Positions 32,685-41,627 of a stretch of DNA of 46,531 bases are shown here, piece after piece. The position numbers and the translations under genes are program-made. The stretch's first letter is position 1; each line of letters starts with the position of its first letter. A model generated the notes under the pieces. The model was not told the origin of the DNA and did no database searches. It saw nothing but the letters and a program-made list of their open reading frames with translations. Source of the stretch: Pseudomonadota bacterium (GTDB lineage Bacteria; Pseudomonadota; Alphaproteobacteria; Caulobacterales; Caulobacteraceae); contig JAEWDF010000130.1 in NCBI GenBank assembly GCA_023390245.1, forward strand, positions 1 through 46,531, given 5' to 3'.

Positions 32685-34039
32685 TTGAACTCGATCAGGG
32701 CGTCGTTGCGCAGGTCGCGCAGATAGCGGCGCTCCAGCACTTGCAGGTTCTGGGACCGCAGGCGGTTCTCGACCTGCTGGCGGGAAGGCGCCTCGGGCCC
32801 GCCGACACGGCGGCCGCAGACGGCGACCAGGTGCAGGCCCAGCGGCGTGCGGATCGGCGTAGAGACGGAGCCGACCTCGCCGGTGCGGGCGAACTGCTGG
32901 AACTGCGGCGCCAGATCGGACACGTCCGATTCGCCCAGATCCGCGCCCAGAACGCCGGTCGTCGCCCGGGCCTGGGACAGGATGTTGTCGCACGTCAGCC
33001 CCTGGCGCAGGCCTTCGAGCGTGCGGGTCGCCTCGGCGACCTGGGCCTCGCTCGCGGTCTCGGGCAGTTCGACCATCATCTGCTTCAGCGACACCAGGCT
33101 GGTGGAGGCGCCGTCACGCTTGTCGCGCATGTAGATGATGTAGACCCCGCCATCGACCGGGATGGGGTTCGACAGCTGGCCTGGCTGCAGCTGGTCGAAC
33201 ACCGCCTGTAGCGCCGGCTGGACCGAGCCCTTGACCACCCAGCCCGCATCGCCGGGAACCCGGGCGGCGGCCGATGGCGCCGACGAGAACTGCTGCGCCA
33301 CCGCCTGGAAGGGCGCGCCCTGGATGATCTGCTGGACCAGCTGCTGGGCGCCGTCCAGCGCGGCCTGCTGCCCGCCCACGCGCGCCGCCTCGATGTAGAT
33401 TTCGCCGATCAGGTACTGGGGCTGGGCGGCGGCGGCGTTGAGCCGGCGCACCTCTTCATCGATCTGGCCCGGCGTGGGACGCGCGCGGCTGTTGAAGCGG
33501 CCGCCGACCAGCTGGCTCCAGGCGATCTCGGTGCGCAGCTGCTCGCGGAAGGCCTGGGGCGCGATGCCACCCTGCTGCAGGAATTCGAGATAGGCCTGGG
33601 GCGTCACGCCGGACTGCTGGGCCATGGCCTTGATCTCGTCGTCGACCTCGGCGTCGCTGATCTGAAGCTGCGTCGCGTAGTTCTCCAGCTCCTGCGCCTT
33701 GAGCCGTTCCTCGATCAGCGCGTTCAGGGCCGCCTGCTGGATGGCGGGCAGGTTCTCTTCGGTCGGCTGGACCTGGGAGGAGGCGATCAGCATCAGCATG
33801 CGCTGGCGCAGGTCGAAGCCGGTGATGATGCGGTCATTGACCGTGGCGACGATGCCGTCGGCCATCTGGAACTGGGGCTCGGGCCGCGCAGCCTGCGGGG
33901 CTTCCTCGGCCGCGGGATTCGGAGAGCCGGCCGCCGCGCCGGTGGTCGGAGGCGTCTGGGGGGCCGTCTGGCCATGGGCCGAACCGGCGAGAAGGAGCGC
34001 CGCGAGCGCAGCCCCCGTCGAATAACGCATCAAACCCAT
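32681..34039 (-). CDS. surA: Periplasmic peptidyl-prolyl isomerase chaperone SurA
   Basis: 452-residue secreted chaperone for outer-membrane proteins. Signal peptide about residues 1-23 (cut near AHG-Q), a proline/alanine-rich linker, the SurA N-terminal domain (DGIVATVNDRIITGFDLRQR and the later ALIEERLKAQE), then parvulin-type regions (QFSSAPSAAARVPGDAGWV) and a C-terminal helix that folds back in the family. ATG 34039 is preceded by AGGA at seven bases; an ATG at 34030 is less well placed. It sits after lptD, a main SurA client, and overlaps pdxA. Confidence 0.93.
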   Translation of the reverse strand: MGLMRYSTGAALAALLLAGSAHGQTAPQTPPTTGAAAGSPNPAAEEAPQAARPEPQFQMADGIVATVNDRIITGFDLRQRMLMLIASSQVQPTEENLPAIQQAALNALIEERLKAQELENYATQLQISDAEVDDEIKAMAQQSGVTPQAYLEFLQQGGIAPQAFREQLRTEIAWSQLVGGRFNSRARPTPGQIDEEVRRLNAAAAQPQYLIGEIYIEAARVGGQQAALDGAQQLVQQIIQGAPFQAVAQQFSSAPSAAARVPGDAGWVVKGSVQPALQAVFDQLQPGQLSNPIPVDGGVYIIYMRDKRDGASTSLVSLKQMMVELPETASEAQVAEATRTLEGLRQGLTCDNILSQARATTGVLGADLGESDVSDLAPQFQQFARTGEVGSVSTPIRTPLGLHLVAVCGRRVGGPEAPSRQQVENRLRSQNLQVLERRYLRDLRNDALIEFK

Positions 34040-34065
34040 AGGTCGTCCTGATTCCTCACAGCGGC

Positions 34066-34091
34066 CCGACGGTCCCGGATCGGGTCGTCGG
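34066..34091 (-). other. Hairpin between lptD and surA
   Basis: CCGACG (34066-34071) pairs with CGTCGG (34086-34091), enclosing CCCG/CGGG (34074-34077 and 34081-34084) around a three-base loop. It lies in the 82-base gap between the lptD stop and the surA start. Without a T run it is more likely an RNA processing or stabilising structure within the operon than a terminator. Confidence 0.45.
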
Positions 34092-34121
34092 AGGGCTGTC
34101 TCGCCCCGTCAAGCGTCATGC

Positions 34122-36575
34122 TCAACGCAATCCGCCCTGTCCATAACCTGAACCTCCGAAAGTGGCGAGGTTTAGGCGCACATACACCCCTTCGGAGGGG
34201 CCGCTGGGCCGTACGCGCGTGTTGTCGCGGCGATAGCCCAGCTCGAAGCGGAAGCAGTCGTCGTCGAACAGCAGTCCCAGCTCGGACCGGGTGATCTCGC
34301 CGCGTTGCAGATCGGCGATGCCGGCGGCGGTGAACCCCCAGTTGCCATACACGAACTGCTGCCCCGCGAGCTGCACGAATTCGTAGTTGCGGTTCAGCGG
34401 ACCGTCCACCGGATTGGAGCGGTCGATGATGTAGCTGACGCTGGCCAGGTTGCGGCGACCCCAACGGCCGTCCAGCGCGGCTTCGGCGCGACGCACACCG
34501 CCCGAGCCGTCGATGGTGGCGTGCGCCCAGCTGCGGATGCGGTCGGAAGGGGAGAAGCTGCCCTGCACCACCCAGTCGGACGCCTCGGCCGCCAGGCCGG
34601 TGGGATCGTAGAGCCGGCCGGGCGCGTCGGGCACGCTGGTCCGGAACGCGCCCTGCTCGTCGAACCGATAGCTGCGGCCGACGAACAGGCTGGCGCTGCG
34701 GCCCTCGCTCCAGCGGATGGTGGCGCGGCCGCCGGTGGTCAGCCGCACGCCCCCTTCGATCAGGTCGTATCCGGGGAAGCGATCCATCCGGAACAGCGAG
34801 CTTTCGTCCAGTTCGATGGCCTGGGCGTCCTCGTTCGGGATGCGGGGGTCGAGGTCCGGATCGGTCGAGACCGACACCTGCGCCACGGGCTCCAGGATGA
34901 TGTCCGCGTCGGCAGTGCGACGGATCAGCGGATAGGAGACGTCGACGCCGGCGCTCAGCCGCGACCGGCTGACGGTCTCGTCGCCGGACAGGCCCATCAT
35001 CGGCGGCAGGTCGCCGATCGAATACAGGTCGACACGACCATCGACGAACGGCTCCCAGCGCAGGCCGATGGGGGAAATCAGGGCGCGGCGCCATTCGAAC
35101 TGGCCGGTGATGCGGCGGCTGTCGACGCCGCTAAGCCCGTCCGTGACCGAAGGAATGATCTCCGGGTTCAGCACCGGCGCGCCGACGAAGTCGTCGCGGT
35201 ACAAGGATACGGCCGAGCCGCGCAGCCGCAGTCGTCCGCCGAAAACGGGACCGTCGGGCTCCCACCGGGCCTCGATCAGCGGCGCGACCAGCGGCAGCGC
35301 CCCGTCATCCTCGAACACCTTGAAGCCGTCCGCGTCGCGGAAATCGTTGTCGGCGAAGCGGGGGTCCAGCCGCAGGCTTTGAAGCGCGAAGGCGGCGATC
35401 GAGACGTAGGATCGCTCCGTCTGGCGTTCGGCGTAGATCTGGCTGATCAACCGGCGCCGGTCGCCGTAGTAGAGCCCGTTGTCCTGATACGGATCGCGCA
35501 CGTCGTAGCGGTCGAACAGGGTCTTGTCCGAGGTCCGCTCCGCCGTGAAGCCGAAGCGCCAGGGGCCTTCCGGATCGAAGTCGCCATGGGCCAGCAGATA
35601 GCTGCGGTGGTCGCGGTCGCCGAAGCGGGTGTTGGTCTCGTAGTCGCCGTCGCCGTCGGTGTCGAAGTCGCCGAAGTTCCGCTCGTAGGTATAGCCGCCG
35701 CGCGCCACGATCATGCCGTTGGCGAACCGTCGGCGCCATTGCAGGTTCAGCAGCGGCGCCACGTCGGTATTGATTTGGGGACTGATCAGCCAGTCCTCCG
35801 ACGCCGAGACGACGTGCAGGTACGGAACCTCGATCGAGAAGCCGCGCCCTTCGTCATAGTTGACGATGGGGATCAGGAAGCCCGAGGCGCGCTCCACCGA
35901 CGGATCGGGATGGGCGAAGAAGGGGGTGTAGAAGACCGGCACCCCGCCGATGCGGAAGATGGCGTTGCGGTACAGGATCGCCCGCAGTTCCTCGTCCTGG
36001 ACCACCTTCTCCGCCTGGATGGAGATGCTGGGCGTCTTCGGCCCGTTGGCGTCGCAGATCGGGCAGGGCGTGAAGATGGCGTAGTTCAGTTCGTTGCGGG
36101 TCTCGCCGCGCCGCACCGCCGTGGAGGCCATCAGGCTGGCGCCGTTCTCCAGCCGGGTGGCGAAGTCGACGGCGACGGCGGCCTTCAGATCGCGGTCGGT
36201 CTCCAGGTGGCTGGCGTAGACGACGACGCCGTCCGGCGCGACCGCCTCGACGCGGCCGTCCGCCGTCGCCAGGCCCTGGGCCAGGTCATAGGACAGGCTT
36301 TCGCCCCTCAGCACATGGCCGCGCGTGCGGACATAGACGCGGTCGCCGCCGTCGCTTTCCGCCGTGACGACATCGCCTTGCCGGCCCACCGCGGCGGCGT
36401 CGATGTACACGGCCTGGGGCGACAGGCCGTCCTCGGGCGGCTGGACCGTGACCGCGGGCGGCGTCTGGGCCATGGCCGGGGTCGCGAAGGGCGCGCAGGC
36501 GATCACGGCAGCCCCAGCGAGGAGTCCCCGTCTGAAGCCGTCCAGCCGATCGCGGCGATCACCCTGCATGTGCAT
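34122..36575 (-). CDS. lptD: LPS assembly outer-membrane protein LptD
   Basis: 817-residue LptD, the barrel that inserts lipopolysaccharide into the outer leaflet. Signal peptide to about residue 36 (PAMA-Q). An OstA-like N-terminal domain, including VTAESDGGDRVYVRTRGHVL, accepts LPS from the periplasmic bridge. The diagnostic FTPCPICDANGPKTPSISI stretch with its two cysteines follows, then the large barrel (about residues 200-817). Length is similar to other LptD proteins (about 780). ATG 36575 is 30 bases after lptG; a second ATG at 36569 is possible. The neighbours lptF, lptG and surA support the call. Confidence 0.95.
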   Translation of the reverse strand: MHMQGDRRDRLDGFRRGLLAGAAVIACAPFATPAMAQTPPAVTVQPPEDGLSPQAVYIDAAAVGRQGDVVTAESDGGDRVYVRTRGHVLRGESLSYDLAQGLATADGRVEAVAPDGVVVYASHLETDRDLKAAVAVDFATRLENGASLMASTAVRRGETRNELNYAIFTPCPICDANGPKTPSISIQAEKVVQDEELRAILYRNAIFRIGGVPVFYTPFFAHPDPSVERASGFLIPIVNYDEGRGFSIEVPYLHVVSASEDWLISPQINTDVAPLLNLQWRRRFANGMIVARGGYTYERNFGDFDTDGDGDYETNTRFGDRDHRSYLLAHGDFDPEGPWRFGFTAERTSDKTLFDRYDVRDPYQDNGLYYGDRRRLISQIYAERQTERSYVSIAAFALQSLRLDPRFADNDFRDADGFKVFEDDGALPLVAPLIEARWEPDGPVFGGRLRLRGSAVSLYRDDFVGAPVLNPEIIPSVTDGLSGVDSRRITGQFEWRRALISPIGLRWEPFVDGRVDLYSIGDLPPMMGLSGDETVSRSRLSAGVDVSYPLIRRTADADIILEPVAQVSVSTDPDLDPRIPNEDAQAIELDESSLFRMDRFPGYDLIEGGVRLTTGGRATIRWSEGRSASLFVGRSYRFDEQGAFRTSVPDAPGRLYDPTGLAAEASDWVVQGSFSPSDRIRSWAHATIDGSGGVRRAEAALDGRWGRRNLASVSYIIDRSNPVDGPLNRNYEFVQLAGQQFVYGNWGFTAAGIADLQRGEITRSELGLLFDDDCFRFELGYRRDNTRVRPSGPSEGVYVRLNLATFGGSGYGQGGLR

Positions 36576-36605
36576 CCGTGTCCTGGTCAGGTGGAGCGAG
36601 CGCCC

Positions 36606-37742
36606 TTAGCCGTCTTCGGTATAGAACAGCAAGGTGAAGGCGGCGAGCGCGGTCAGGATCGGCGGCAGCCAGGCCGCGACGAACGGTGGCGCCACCTCGG
36701 CCGAGCCCATGGCCGCCGAGAACTGGTTGAGGAAGAAGAAGGCGAAGCCCAGCACCACGGCCGCCACGCTCATCCGCGCCAGGTCGCCCAGCCGCATCAG
36801 CCGCAGCGAGAAGGCGGCGGCCAGGATCGACATGGCCGCGAACACCAGCGGAGTCGCCAGCAACTGCTGGAACCGCAGGCGATAGGCGGTGGAGGTGAAG
36901 CCGGCGTTCTCGATCCGCCGAATCTGGTTCGGCAGGGACCAGAAGGGCGTCGACTGCGGCCGGGCGAAGCGTTCGAACGCCTCCTCGTCGGCCAGGCTGG
37001 AGGGCAGGGTCAGGCTGGCGTAGGTCACCGCGCGCTGGCCGATCTGCGCCCCGGTGGCGTTGGTCAGCCGCCAGCTTCCCGCGCTCAGCGCCGCCGACTG
37101 GGCGTCGATCCGCTCCGAGAAGGTTCGGCCGCCGTTCGCGGCGGTGGTGTAGATGAAGAAGGTCACATCCAGCAGGCGGGCGTTGGCGCGGTCCTGGCGG
37201 GCGGCGCGGATGATCATCTGCCGCTCGTCGTCGCCTTCGCGCAGCCAGATGGCCTGGTTGTTCGACGCGCCGGGCGCCGTGCCGGAGATGCGCGCCCGCT
37301 CGCGCTGCCACAGGGCGTCGCCCGCCGCCGCCAGCGGACCGAGCGCCGTGACCGTCAGGATGCCCAGCGCGAAGGCCATGCCCGCCGCCGGCAGGACGAA
37401 TCGCCAGGCCGACACGCCCGCCGCCCGCATCGCCACCAGCTCGCTGCGACGGTTCAGGCCGATGTAGGCCGACAGGGTGCCGAACAGGAAGACGAACGGC
37501 AGCAACTGCACGATCACCGACGGCGACTTCAGAACCACCAGCCCCAGGATGCGCACCGCCGACAGGTCCTGGTCGGACCCGACCCCGCGCGACACCTCGA
37601 CGAAGTCGATCAGCATGACCAGGGCGGCGATCACCGCCAGGGCCACGCCCAGCGAGCGCAGCTGCTGGATCAGCACATAGCGTTCGATGCGGCCCAGCCG
37701 GAACCGGACCGATGCGCGCGGGGAGGGCAGGGCCAGGCTCAT
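36606..37742 (-). CDS. lptG: LPS export ABC transporter permease LptG
   Basis: 378-residue LptG, one of two permease chains of the LptB2FG LPS extractor. Six membrane helices in the usual 3 + 3 arrangement around a periplasmic jellyroll domain (about residues 105-270). The N-terminal RIERYVLIQQLRSLG and IDFVEVSRG, with VIVQLLPFVFLFGTL and ELVAMRAAGVS, are LptG blocks; the last is the coupling helix for LptB. ATG 37742 overlaps the lptF stop as ATGA. Confidence 0.94.
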   Translation of the reverse strand: MSLALPSPRASVRFRLGRIERYVLIQQLRSLGVALAVIAALVMLIDFVEVSRGVGSDQDLSAVRILGLVVLKSPSVIVQLLPFVFLFGTLSAYIGLNRRSELVAMRAAGVSAWRFVLPAAGMAFALGILTVTALGPLAAAGDALWQRERARISGTAPGASNNQAIWLREGDDERQMIIRAARQDRANARLLDVTFFIYTTAANGGRTFSERIDAQSAALSAGSWRLTNATGAQIGQRAVTYASLTLPSSLADEEAFERFARPQSTPFWSLPNQIRRIENAGFTSTAYRLRFQQLLATPLVFAAMSILAAAFSLRLMRLGDLARMSVAAVVLGFAFFFLNQFSAAMGSAEVAPPFVAAWLPPILTALAAFTLLFYTEDG

Positions 37743-38875
37743 GCGAAGCGGGCCTTCAGCCGATGGACCACCGGCGCCAGCCGCGACTTGCGCGGTTTCA
37801 GCGCCCGGAACAGCACGCGCAGGGCGATGGCCGTGGCGACGACCGGAACGATGTACTGCAACAGGTTCATCCAGGCGTTCCAGGCGCTGGCGGCGACCAG
37901 GCCATAGCCGATCACCCGCACCAGGATGAAAAGGCCCGCCGCCTTGGCGATGCGAAGGGCATAGCCCGTGCGGCTGAAGGCCCCGCCCATGATCGCCGAC
38001 AGCGCTAACGCCATGGCGACCAGGGCGTAGAGCGGCGAGGCCAGGCGCCCGTGCGCTTCTGCCAACAGCTCCCCGCGCGACCCGGCGCTTTCCAGAATGC
38101 GCGGCGACGGGTTCAACAATTGACGCAGATAGAGGTCGGTGGGCTTGTAGCGGATCTGCTCGGTCACGTCGGTGAACGGCGCCAGCGAAAAGTCGTAGCG
38201 TTCGAAACCCAGGTATTCGAGCACGCCGCGCGACGAATAGCGCTGCCACGATCCGTCGATCATGGTCAGGATCGGCTGGCGCGCGGCGTCGCGGCCGAAG
38301 CGGGCCTCCGACGCGCTCCAGGTCTGCACCTGCTTGCCGTCGTCCAGATAGACGAACAGGTTCCGAAGCAGGCCGTTCTGCTCGATCTGCTGGACATAGA
38401 CGGTGATGCCGTCCGGTCCCTGGACGAACTGGCCTTCCTCGACCAGCAGGGCGGCCAGGTCGGTGCGGATGGCGAAGGCCTGGTCGCGCGCTTCCCGCTG
38501 GGCCCACGGCTGGAGGAACAGGTTGATGAACAGGTTCGCCAGCAGCACCAGCACCGCCAGGCGGATGGCGGGCGAAATGGCCTGCCAGCGCGTCATGCCG
38601 CCGGCGAAGACCGCGGTCAGCTCCTGCTCGCGCTGAAGCCGGGTCAGGGCGATCAGGGCGCCGACGAACAGGCCGATCGGCAGGATCACCGCCAGCAGCT
38701 GCGGCATGGCCAGCAGCGTCAGCTTGGCCATCACCCACACGCTCTGGCCGCGTTCGACGATGACCTCGAGTTGGTCCAGGCTCTGGCTAAGGATTCCGAT
38801 TCCGGCCAGCGACGCGCACGCTCCGAGCACGGGCAGCGAGATCTGGCGGAAAAGGTAACGTTGAATCAGCGTCAT
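37739..38875 (-). CDS. lptF: LPS export ABC transporter permease LptF
   Basis: 378-residue LptF, partner of LptG. It starts MTLIQRYLFRQISLP, typical of LptF, has IGLFVGALIALTRLQREQEL and AVFAGGMTRWQ (coupling region), a periplasmic domain, and a final three-helix set. I chose ATG 38875; the frame is open far upstream only as antisense to pepA. It is the first gene of a six-gene run lptF-lptG-lptD-surA-pdxA-rsmA. Its promoter must lie in the 138 bases shared with divergent pepA. Confidence 0.94.
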   Translation of the reverse strand: MTLIQRYLFRQISLPVLGACASLAGIGILSQSLDQLEVIVERGQSVWVMAKLTLLAMPQLLAVILPIGLFVGALIALTRLQREQELTAVFAGGMTRWQAISPAIRLAVLVLLANLFINLFLQPWAQREARDQAFAIRTDLAALLVEEGQFVQGPDGITVYVQQIEQNGLLRNLFVYLDDGKQVQTWSASEARFGRDAARQPILTMIDGSWQRYSSRGVLEYLGFERYDFSLAPFTDVTEQIRYKPTDLYLRQLLNPSPRILESAGSRGELLAEAHGRLASPLYALVAMALALSAIMGGAFSRTGYALRIAKAAGLFILVRVIGYGLVAASAWNAWMNLLQYIVPVVATAIALRVLFRALKPRKSRLAPVVHRLKARFA

Positions 38876-38937
38876 GGGCGGATGGATTTCGCCCGGTTGC
38901 AGGCGGCGATATTGAGGCGCATCTAGTAGCACATCAG

Positions 38938-38964
38938 GGCGCGTCGGCGACAAGCGGACGCGCC
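38938..38964. promoter_or_regulatory. Hairpin in the lptF-pepA divergent region
   Basis: GGCGCGTC (38938-38945) and GACGCGCC (38957-38964) are perfect inverted repeats with an 11-base spacer. They sit in the middle of the 138-base region 38876-39013 between the divergent lptF and pepA starts, which must contain both promoters. An operator site or a leader hairpin is possible. The stretch right after it (CGTATTTTCAATTGG) is the most AT-rich part. Confidence 0.35.
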
Positions 38965-39013
38965 ATCGTATTTTCAATTGGTAACGCCGGGTGGGGCCCG
39001 GCTGGAGTCGCTC

Positions 39014-40489
39014 ATGAAGATCGAGTTCGTCGCTGTCGCTGGCGCCGCTGAAATCCTGGCGGTCATGGTTCACGAGGATCGGACCCTGGCGGGTTCGGGC
39101 GCGAACCTGGATCAGGCGACGGGCGGCGCGCTGGCCAAGGCGCTGTCCAAGAGCCGCGTGACCGGCAAGGCGGGCCAGACCCTGACCGTCGCGGCGCCGT
39201 CGGGCGTGGACGCGGACGCGATCCTGCTGGTTGGCGCCGGCGCGGCCGACAAGCAGGACGACCTGGCGATCGAGGCCTTCGGCGCCAACGCCTATTCGGC
39301 GGCCAAGCTGTCGGGGGCCGGAACCTTGACCATCGATGCGGCCCATCTGGCGCCCGACCAGGCCGCGCGCGTCGCCTTCGCGGTCAAGCTGGCCAGCTAC
39401 CGCTTCGACAAGTACCGGACGGCCGAAAAGGCCGACAAGACGCCGTCGATCAAGACCGTGCGCGTCGTCACCGCCGACGTCCGCGCCGCCGACGCCGCCC
39501 ATGAAGCCCTGTCGGCCGTTGCCGACGGCGTCCTGTTCGCCCGCGACCTGGTGTCGGAGCCGGCCAACGTCCTCTATCCGGCCGAGTTCGCGCGCCGCGT
39601 GAAGGAACTGGAACGCCTGGGTCTGGAGGTCGAGATCCTTGGCGAAACCGAGATGGAGAAGCTGGGCCTGCGCACCCTTCTGGCCGTCGGCCAGGGCAGC
39701 CGCCGCGAGAGCCAACTGGCGGTCATCCAGTGGAAGGGCGGCGCGGCCGGCGAACAGCCGATCGCCTTTGTCGGCAAGGGCGTCTGCTTCGACACCGGCG
39801 GCATCTCCATCAAGCCCGCCGAGGGCATGGAGGACATGAAGTGGGACATGGGCGGCGCGGCCGCCGTGGCCGGCACCATGATGGCCCTGGCCGGCCGCAA
39901 GGCCAAGGTGAACGCCGTCGGCGTGCTGGGCCTGGTCGAGAACATGCCCGACGGGAACGCCCAGCGCCCGGGCGATGTGGTCGTGTCCATGTCGGGCCAG
40001 ACCATCGAGGTCATCAACACTGATGCCGAAGGCCGCCTCGTCCTGGCCGACGCCCTCTGGTACACGCAGGGTCGCTTCAAGCCGAAGTTCATGATCGACC
40101 TGGCCACCCTGACCGGCGCCATGATCGTGTCGCTGGGTCTTGATTACGCCGGCATCTTCTCGAACTCGGACGAGGTGTCGGACAACATCCTGGCGGCGTC
40201 CAAGGCGGTCGGAGAGAACTTCTGGCGGATGCCGATCCCCGACATCTACAACCAGCACATCGAGTCCAAGATCGCGGACCTGAAGAACATGGGCAACGGC
40301 CGGGCCGGCGGCTCGATCACCGCCGCCCTGTTCCTTCAGAAGTTCACCAACGGCGTGCCGTGGGCCCACCTGGACATCGCCCCGACCGCCTGGACCAACA
40401 AGAGCCCCAGCCCCACCGTGCCGGAAGGCGGCGTCGGCTTCGCCGTGCGCACCCTGGATCGCATGGTGGCCGACAAGTACGAAGCCTGA
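39014..40489 (+). CDS. pepA: Cytosol (leucyl) aminopeptidase
   Basis: 491-residue M17 aminopeptidase with two catalytic metals. Lys255, Asp260 (GKGVCFDTGG), Asp337 and Glu339 of the signature NTDAEGRL line up with E. coli PepA 270/275/352/354 at a constant offset of 15. The N-terminal macro-like domain precedes the catalytic half. ATG 39014 has GGAG before it; an upstream GTG frame from 38978 adds nothing conserved. holC follows after 23 bases, the common pepA-holC order. Confidence 0.96.
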   Translation: MKIEFVAVAGAAEILAVMVHEDRTLAGSGANLDQATGGALAKALSKSRVTGKAGQTLTVAAPSGVDADAILLVGAGAADKQDDLAIEAFGANAYSAAKLSGAGTLTIDAAHLAPDQAARVAFAVKLASYRFDKYRTAEKADKTPSIKTVRVVTADVRAADAAHEALSAVADGVLFARDLVSEPANVLYPAEFARRVKELERLGLEVEILGETEMEKLGLRTLLAVGQGSRRESQLAVIQWKGGAAGEQPIAFVGKGVCFDTGGISIKPAEGMEDMKWDMGGAAAVAGTMMALAGRKAKVNAVGVLGLVENMPDGNAQRPGDVVVSMSGQTIEVINTDAEGRLVLADALWYTQGRFKPKFMIDLATLTGAMIVSLGLDYAGIFSNSDEVSDNILAASKAVGENFWRMPIPDIYNQHIESKIADLKNMGNGRAGGSITAALFLQKFTNGVPWAHLDIAPTAWTNKSPSPTVPEGGVGFAVRTLDRMVADKYEA

Positions 40490-40512
40490 GACGTCTCGAA
40501 AGGTAGGATCGG

Positions 40513-40974
40513 GTGAGCGTGACCAAGCCCGAAATCTGGTTCTACCATCTGGAGCGGTCGACGCTGGACCAGGTGTTGCCGACCCTGCTCGAGAAGACGC
40601 TCGAGCGGGGCTGGCGCGCGCTGGTGAAGGCGTCCGACGCCCGCCGGCTGGAGGAGGTCGACGACCGATTGTGGACCTACAGGGACGACAGCTTCCTGGC
40701 CCACGGCCGCGCCGGCCAGCCCCACGCCGAACGCCAGCCCGTGCTGCTCAGCGAGACGGGGGAGAACCTGAACGGCGCTCAGGCGCTGTTCATCGTCGAC
40801 GATGCAGAACTGGGTGCGACGGAAGGGTTCGAACGATGCTTCATCATTTTCGACGGACGCGACGAGTCGGCGTTGCAGCACGCGCGGGAGCGCTGGCGGA
40901 CGCTGAAGGAACGCGACGAGGCGCTCGCCTACTGGCGTCAGACCGAGGCCGGACGGTGGGAAAAGGCCGCCTGA
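40513..40974 (+). CDS. holC: DNA polymerase III subunit chi
   Basis: 153-residue HolC, the clamp-loader-associated chi subunit that binds SSB. Blocks seen: EIWFYHLERSTLDQVLPTLLEKTLERGWRALV (split by the family's variable sites), VDDRLWTYRDDSFLAHG and LNGAQALFIVDDAEL. The start is GTG 40513 with AGGTAGGAT upstream. The 3' end overlaps the next lipoprotein gene by 19 bases, tying that gene to the pepA-holC unit. Confidence 0.93.
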   Translation: MSVTKPEIWFYHLERSTLDQVLPTLLEKTLERGWRALVKASDARRLEEVDDRLWTYRDDSFLAHGRAGQPHAERQPVLLSETGENLNGAQALFIVDDAELGATEGFERCFIIFDGRDESALQHARERWRTLKERDEALAYWRQTEAGRWEKAA

Positions 40975-41315
40975 TCCTGGCTGGCCTGGTCGTGTCCGGC
41001 CTGGCTCTGGCCGGCGCGGGTTGCTCGTCGGCGCCCGCGTCCGAGGCCTCAGCGCCGCGTGCGGTGGAGCGATCGCAACTCACGCCGCCGGTGGGCACGC
41101 GGATGCCGGTGTCCACGACCACGGATCTCTGCGGGGCGGGGGAGATGCAGCATCTGGTCGGGAAACCAAAGACCGAGATTCCGGTTCCTGTTCAGGTGGT
41201 GAACCGGCGCGTGACCTGCACCGCCTGTCCGATAACCGAGGATTATTCCGCCTATCGGCTGAACATCTTCTTCGACCAGGCGACCGGGATCATCGAGCAG
41301 GTGCGTTGCGGCTGA
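40956..41315 (+). CDS. I78-family peptidase inhibitor-like lipoprotein (copy 1)
   Basis: 119-residue predicted lipoprotein. The signal LILAGLVVSGLALAGAGC ends at Cys23 (a slightly atypical lipobox), and a low-complexity linker leads to a small domain like the I78 inhibitors: C-G-A-x-x-x-x-x-L-V-G, then D-Y-x-x-x-R-L-N-I and a final V-R-C-G. Family proteins inhibit serine proteases such as elastase or subtilisin. Besides Cys59 and Cys118 it has an internal C-T-A-C pair (88, 91). The start is GTG 40956, inside holC; it is the only start that gives a signal peptide. Inhibitory activity is inferred. Confidence 0.75.
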   Translation: MGKGRLILAGLVVSGLALAGAGCSSAPASEASAPRAVERSQLTPPVGTRMPVSTTTDLCGAGEMQHLVGKPKTEIPVPVQVVNRRVTCTACPITEDYSAYRLNIFFDQATGIIEQVRCG

Positions 41316-41329
41316 TGGAGGTGAAAGCG

Positions 41330-41623
41330 ATGACGATACGGATCATGGCCCCGATCGCGGGGCTTCTCCTGGCGACGGCGTGCGCGCCCATGCCCGACCA
41401 GACCCCGCCGGTCGGCGGTGAGACGGCGTACAAGCCGTGCCGGGTGGAAGACTATCAGTCCTACATCGGCCGCAACCGATCCGAAATTCCGACGGCGCCC
41501 GAGGGTCAGACCTTCCGGGTCCTGTGCACCACCTGCCCGGCGACGATGGATTATCGCGAGAACCGCGTGAACTTCGTCTTCGATCAGGCCACGGGCGTGG
41601 TTCAGCAGGTGAAGTGCGGCTGA
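41330..41623 (+). CDS. I78-family peptidase inhibitor-like lipoprotein (copy 2)
   Basis: 97-residue paralogue of the preceding gene. The lipid signal ends at Cys18 (LLLATAC). The domain has Cys37, an internal C-T-T-C pair (66, 69), D-Y-x-x-x-R-V-N-F and FDQATGVVQQVKCG, matching copy 1 closely at the end (FDQATGIIEQVRCG). ATG 41330 is chosen because GGAGGTG stands seven bases before it; an ATG at 41315 overlaps the previous stop but has no ribosome-binding site. The two genes are 14 bases apart and look like a tandem duplication that has since diverged in its N-terminal half. Confidence 0.75.
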   Translation: MTIRIMAPIAGLLLATACAPMPDQTPPVGGETAYKPCRVEDYQSYIGRNRSEIPTAPEGQTFRVLCTTCPATMDYRENRVNFVFDQATGVVQQVKCG

Positions 41624-41627
41624 CGCC

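Noticed and set aside
34305..37907. 1200-codon open frame antisense to lptD and lptG
   Set aside because: Same bias effect; composition is His/Gln/Arg/Gly-rich with no recognisable motif, and it spans two real genes and their gap.
40513..41623. A toxin-antitoxin pair formed by the two small tandem genes
   Set aside because: Both encode secreted lipoproteins of the same family with inhibitor-like domains, not a toxin and a DNA-binding antitoxin.
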